Assembly (NCBI GenBank): GCA_902763505.1
Contig: CACWSO010000016.1
Location: 1 to 49,408 of the forward strand
DNA from: an uncultured Eubacteriales bacterium
GTDB lineage: Bacteria > Bacillota > Clostridia > Peptostreptococcales > Anaerovoracaceae
Length of the DNA stretch: 49,408 nucleotides
Reading direction: 5' to 3'
Shown here: positions 49,317-49,408 of the stretch, piece after piece
How the letters are laid out: each line of letters opens with the position of its first letter
Numbering within the stretch: position 1 is the first letter of the stretch
Made by a program: the position numbers and the translations under genes
The notes under the pieces: model-generated
What the model saw: only the letters and a program-made list of their open reading frames with translations
Database searches by the model: none
What the model was told of the DNA's origin: nothing

Positions 49317-49408
49317 CTAGCTATTAAAAGTCAAGGTATTTTTGAAAGAATGAAAATGTAAAAAAGAGTATAGCAAATAAGCCCTTCAAGGCTGCTGCTT
49401 TGAAAAGC

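Overview
The window looks like chromosomal core sequence of an anaerobic, mid-GC Firmicute of class Clostridia. I infer the Eubacteriales, possibly near the Anaerovoracaceae/Family XIII group, but this is not proven. The basis is strong AGGAGG-type ribosome binding sites, the Firmicutes gene order cdaA-cdaR-glmM-glmS, YhaM, RecD2, ComFC, long-form HPF, a DUF1292 protein, and MurE with the meso-DAP-type DNPR motif next to dapA/dapB. No rRNA, tRNA, CRISPR array, prophage or insertion sequence was seen.

Layout. 1-6692: end of tuf, then a co-directional run of yhaM, a CCA-adding-enzyme-like protein with most signature residues lost, recD2, a secreted amidase and comFC. 6743-7758: hpf with its own promoter, followed by a convergent gene for a structured non-coding RNA on the minus strand. 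7792-12314: cyclic-di-AMP and glucosamine-phosphate operon (cdaA, short cdaR, glmM, glmS). 12394-17358: amino-sugar salvage (NahK-like kinase, unusual ROK protein, nagA) ending in an S-adenosylhomocysteine hydrolase. 17478-22559 (minus): gltX, a hydantoinase/dihydropyrimidinase and an NCS1 permease. 22833-26218: nth, a 202-bp imperfect palindrome, then divergent serA and serC. 26235-30927: D,D-carboxypeptidase, uvrC, a DUF1292 protein and an acyl-ACP thioesterase. 30924-38003: dapB/dapA (minus), divergent from murE, an FAD oxidoreductase with a CxxCxxC motif, a C_GCAxxG_C_C-type protein and a long-chain acyl-CoA ligase. 38080-43025: PLP amino-acid racemase (minus), homoserine dehydrogenase, greA, and lysS carrying a C-terminal tRNA-binding domain. 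43199-44312: AT-rich accessory patch with a PD-(D/E)XK nuclease-like protein and degenerate GGGTTAT repeats. 44382-49316: an apparently self-regulated catabolic operon (class III aminotransferase, tandem class II aldolase, TetR repressor, FGGY kinase) behind a strong promoter overlapped by a perfect 34-bp palindrome.

How the parts connect. GlmS makes GlcN-6-P and GlmM converts it to GlcN-1-P. NagA, with the ROK and NahK-like kinases, would feed salvaged N-acetyl sugars into the same pool. CdaA/CdaR set c-di-AMP levels, which in Firmicutes are linked to GlmM. DapA, DapB, MurE and the carboxypeptidase serve meso-DAP peptidoglycan.

Best candidates for undescribed biology: the 44.4-49.3 kb operon with its operator, the minus-strand RNA beside hpf, the degenerate nucleotidyltransferase beside yhaM, the long palindrome between nth and serA, and the nuclease plus repeat patch at 43.2-44.3 kb.
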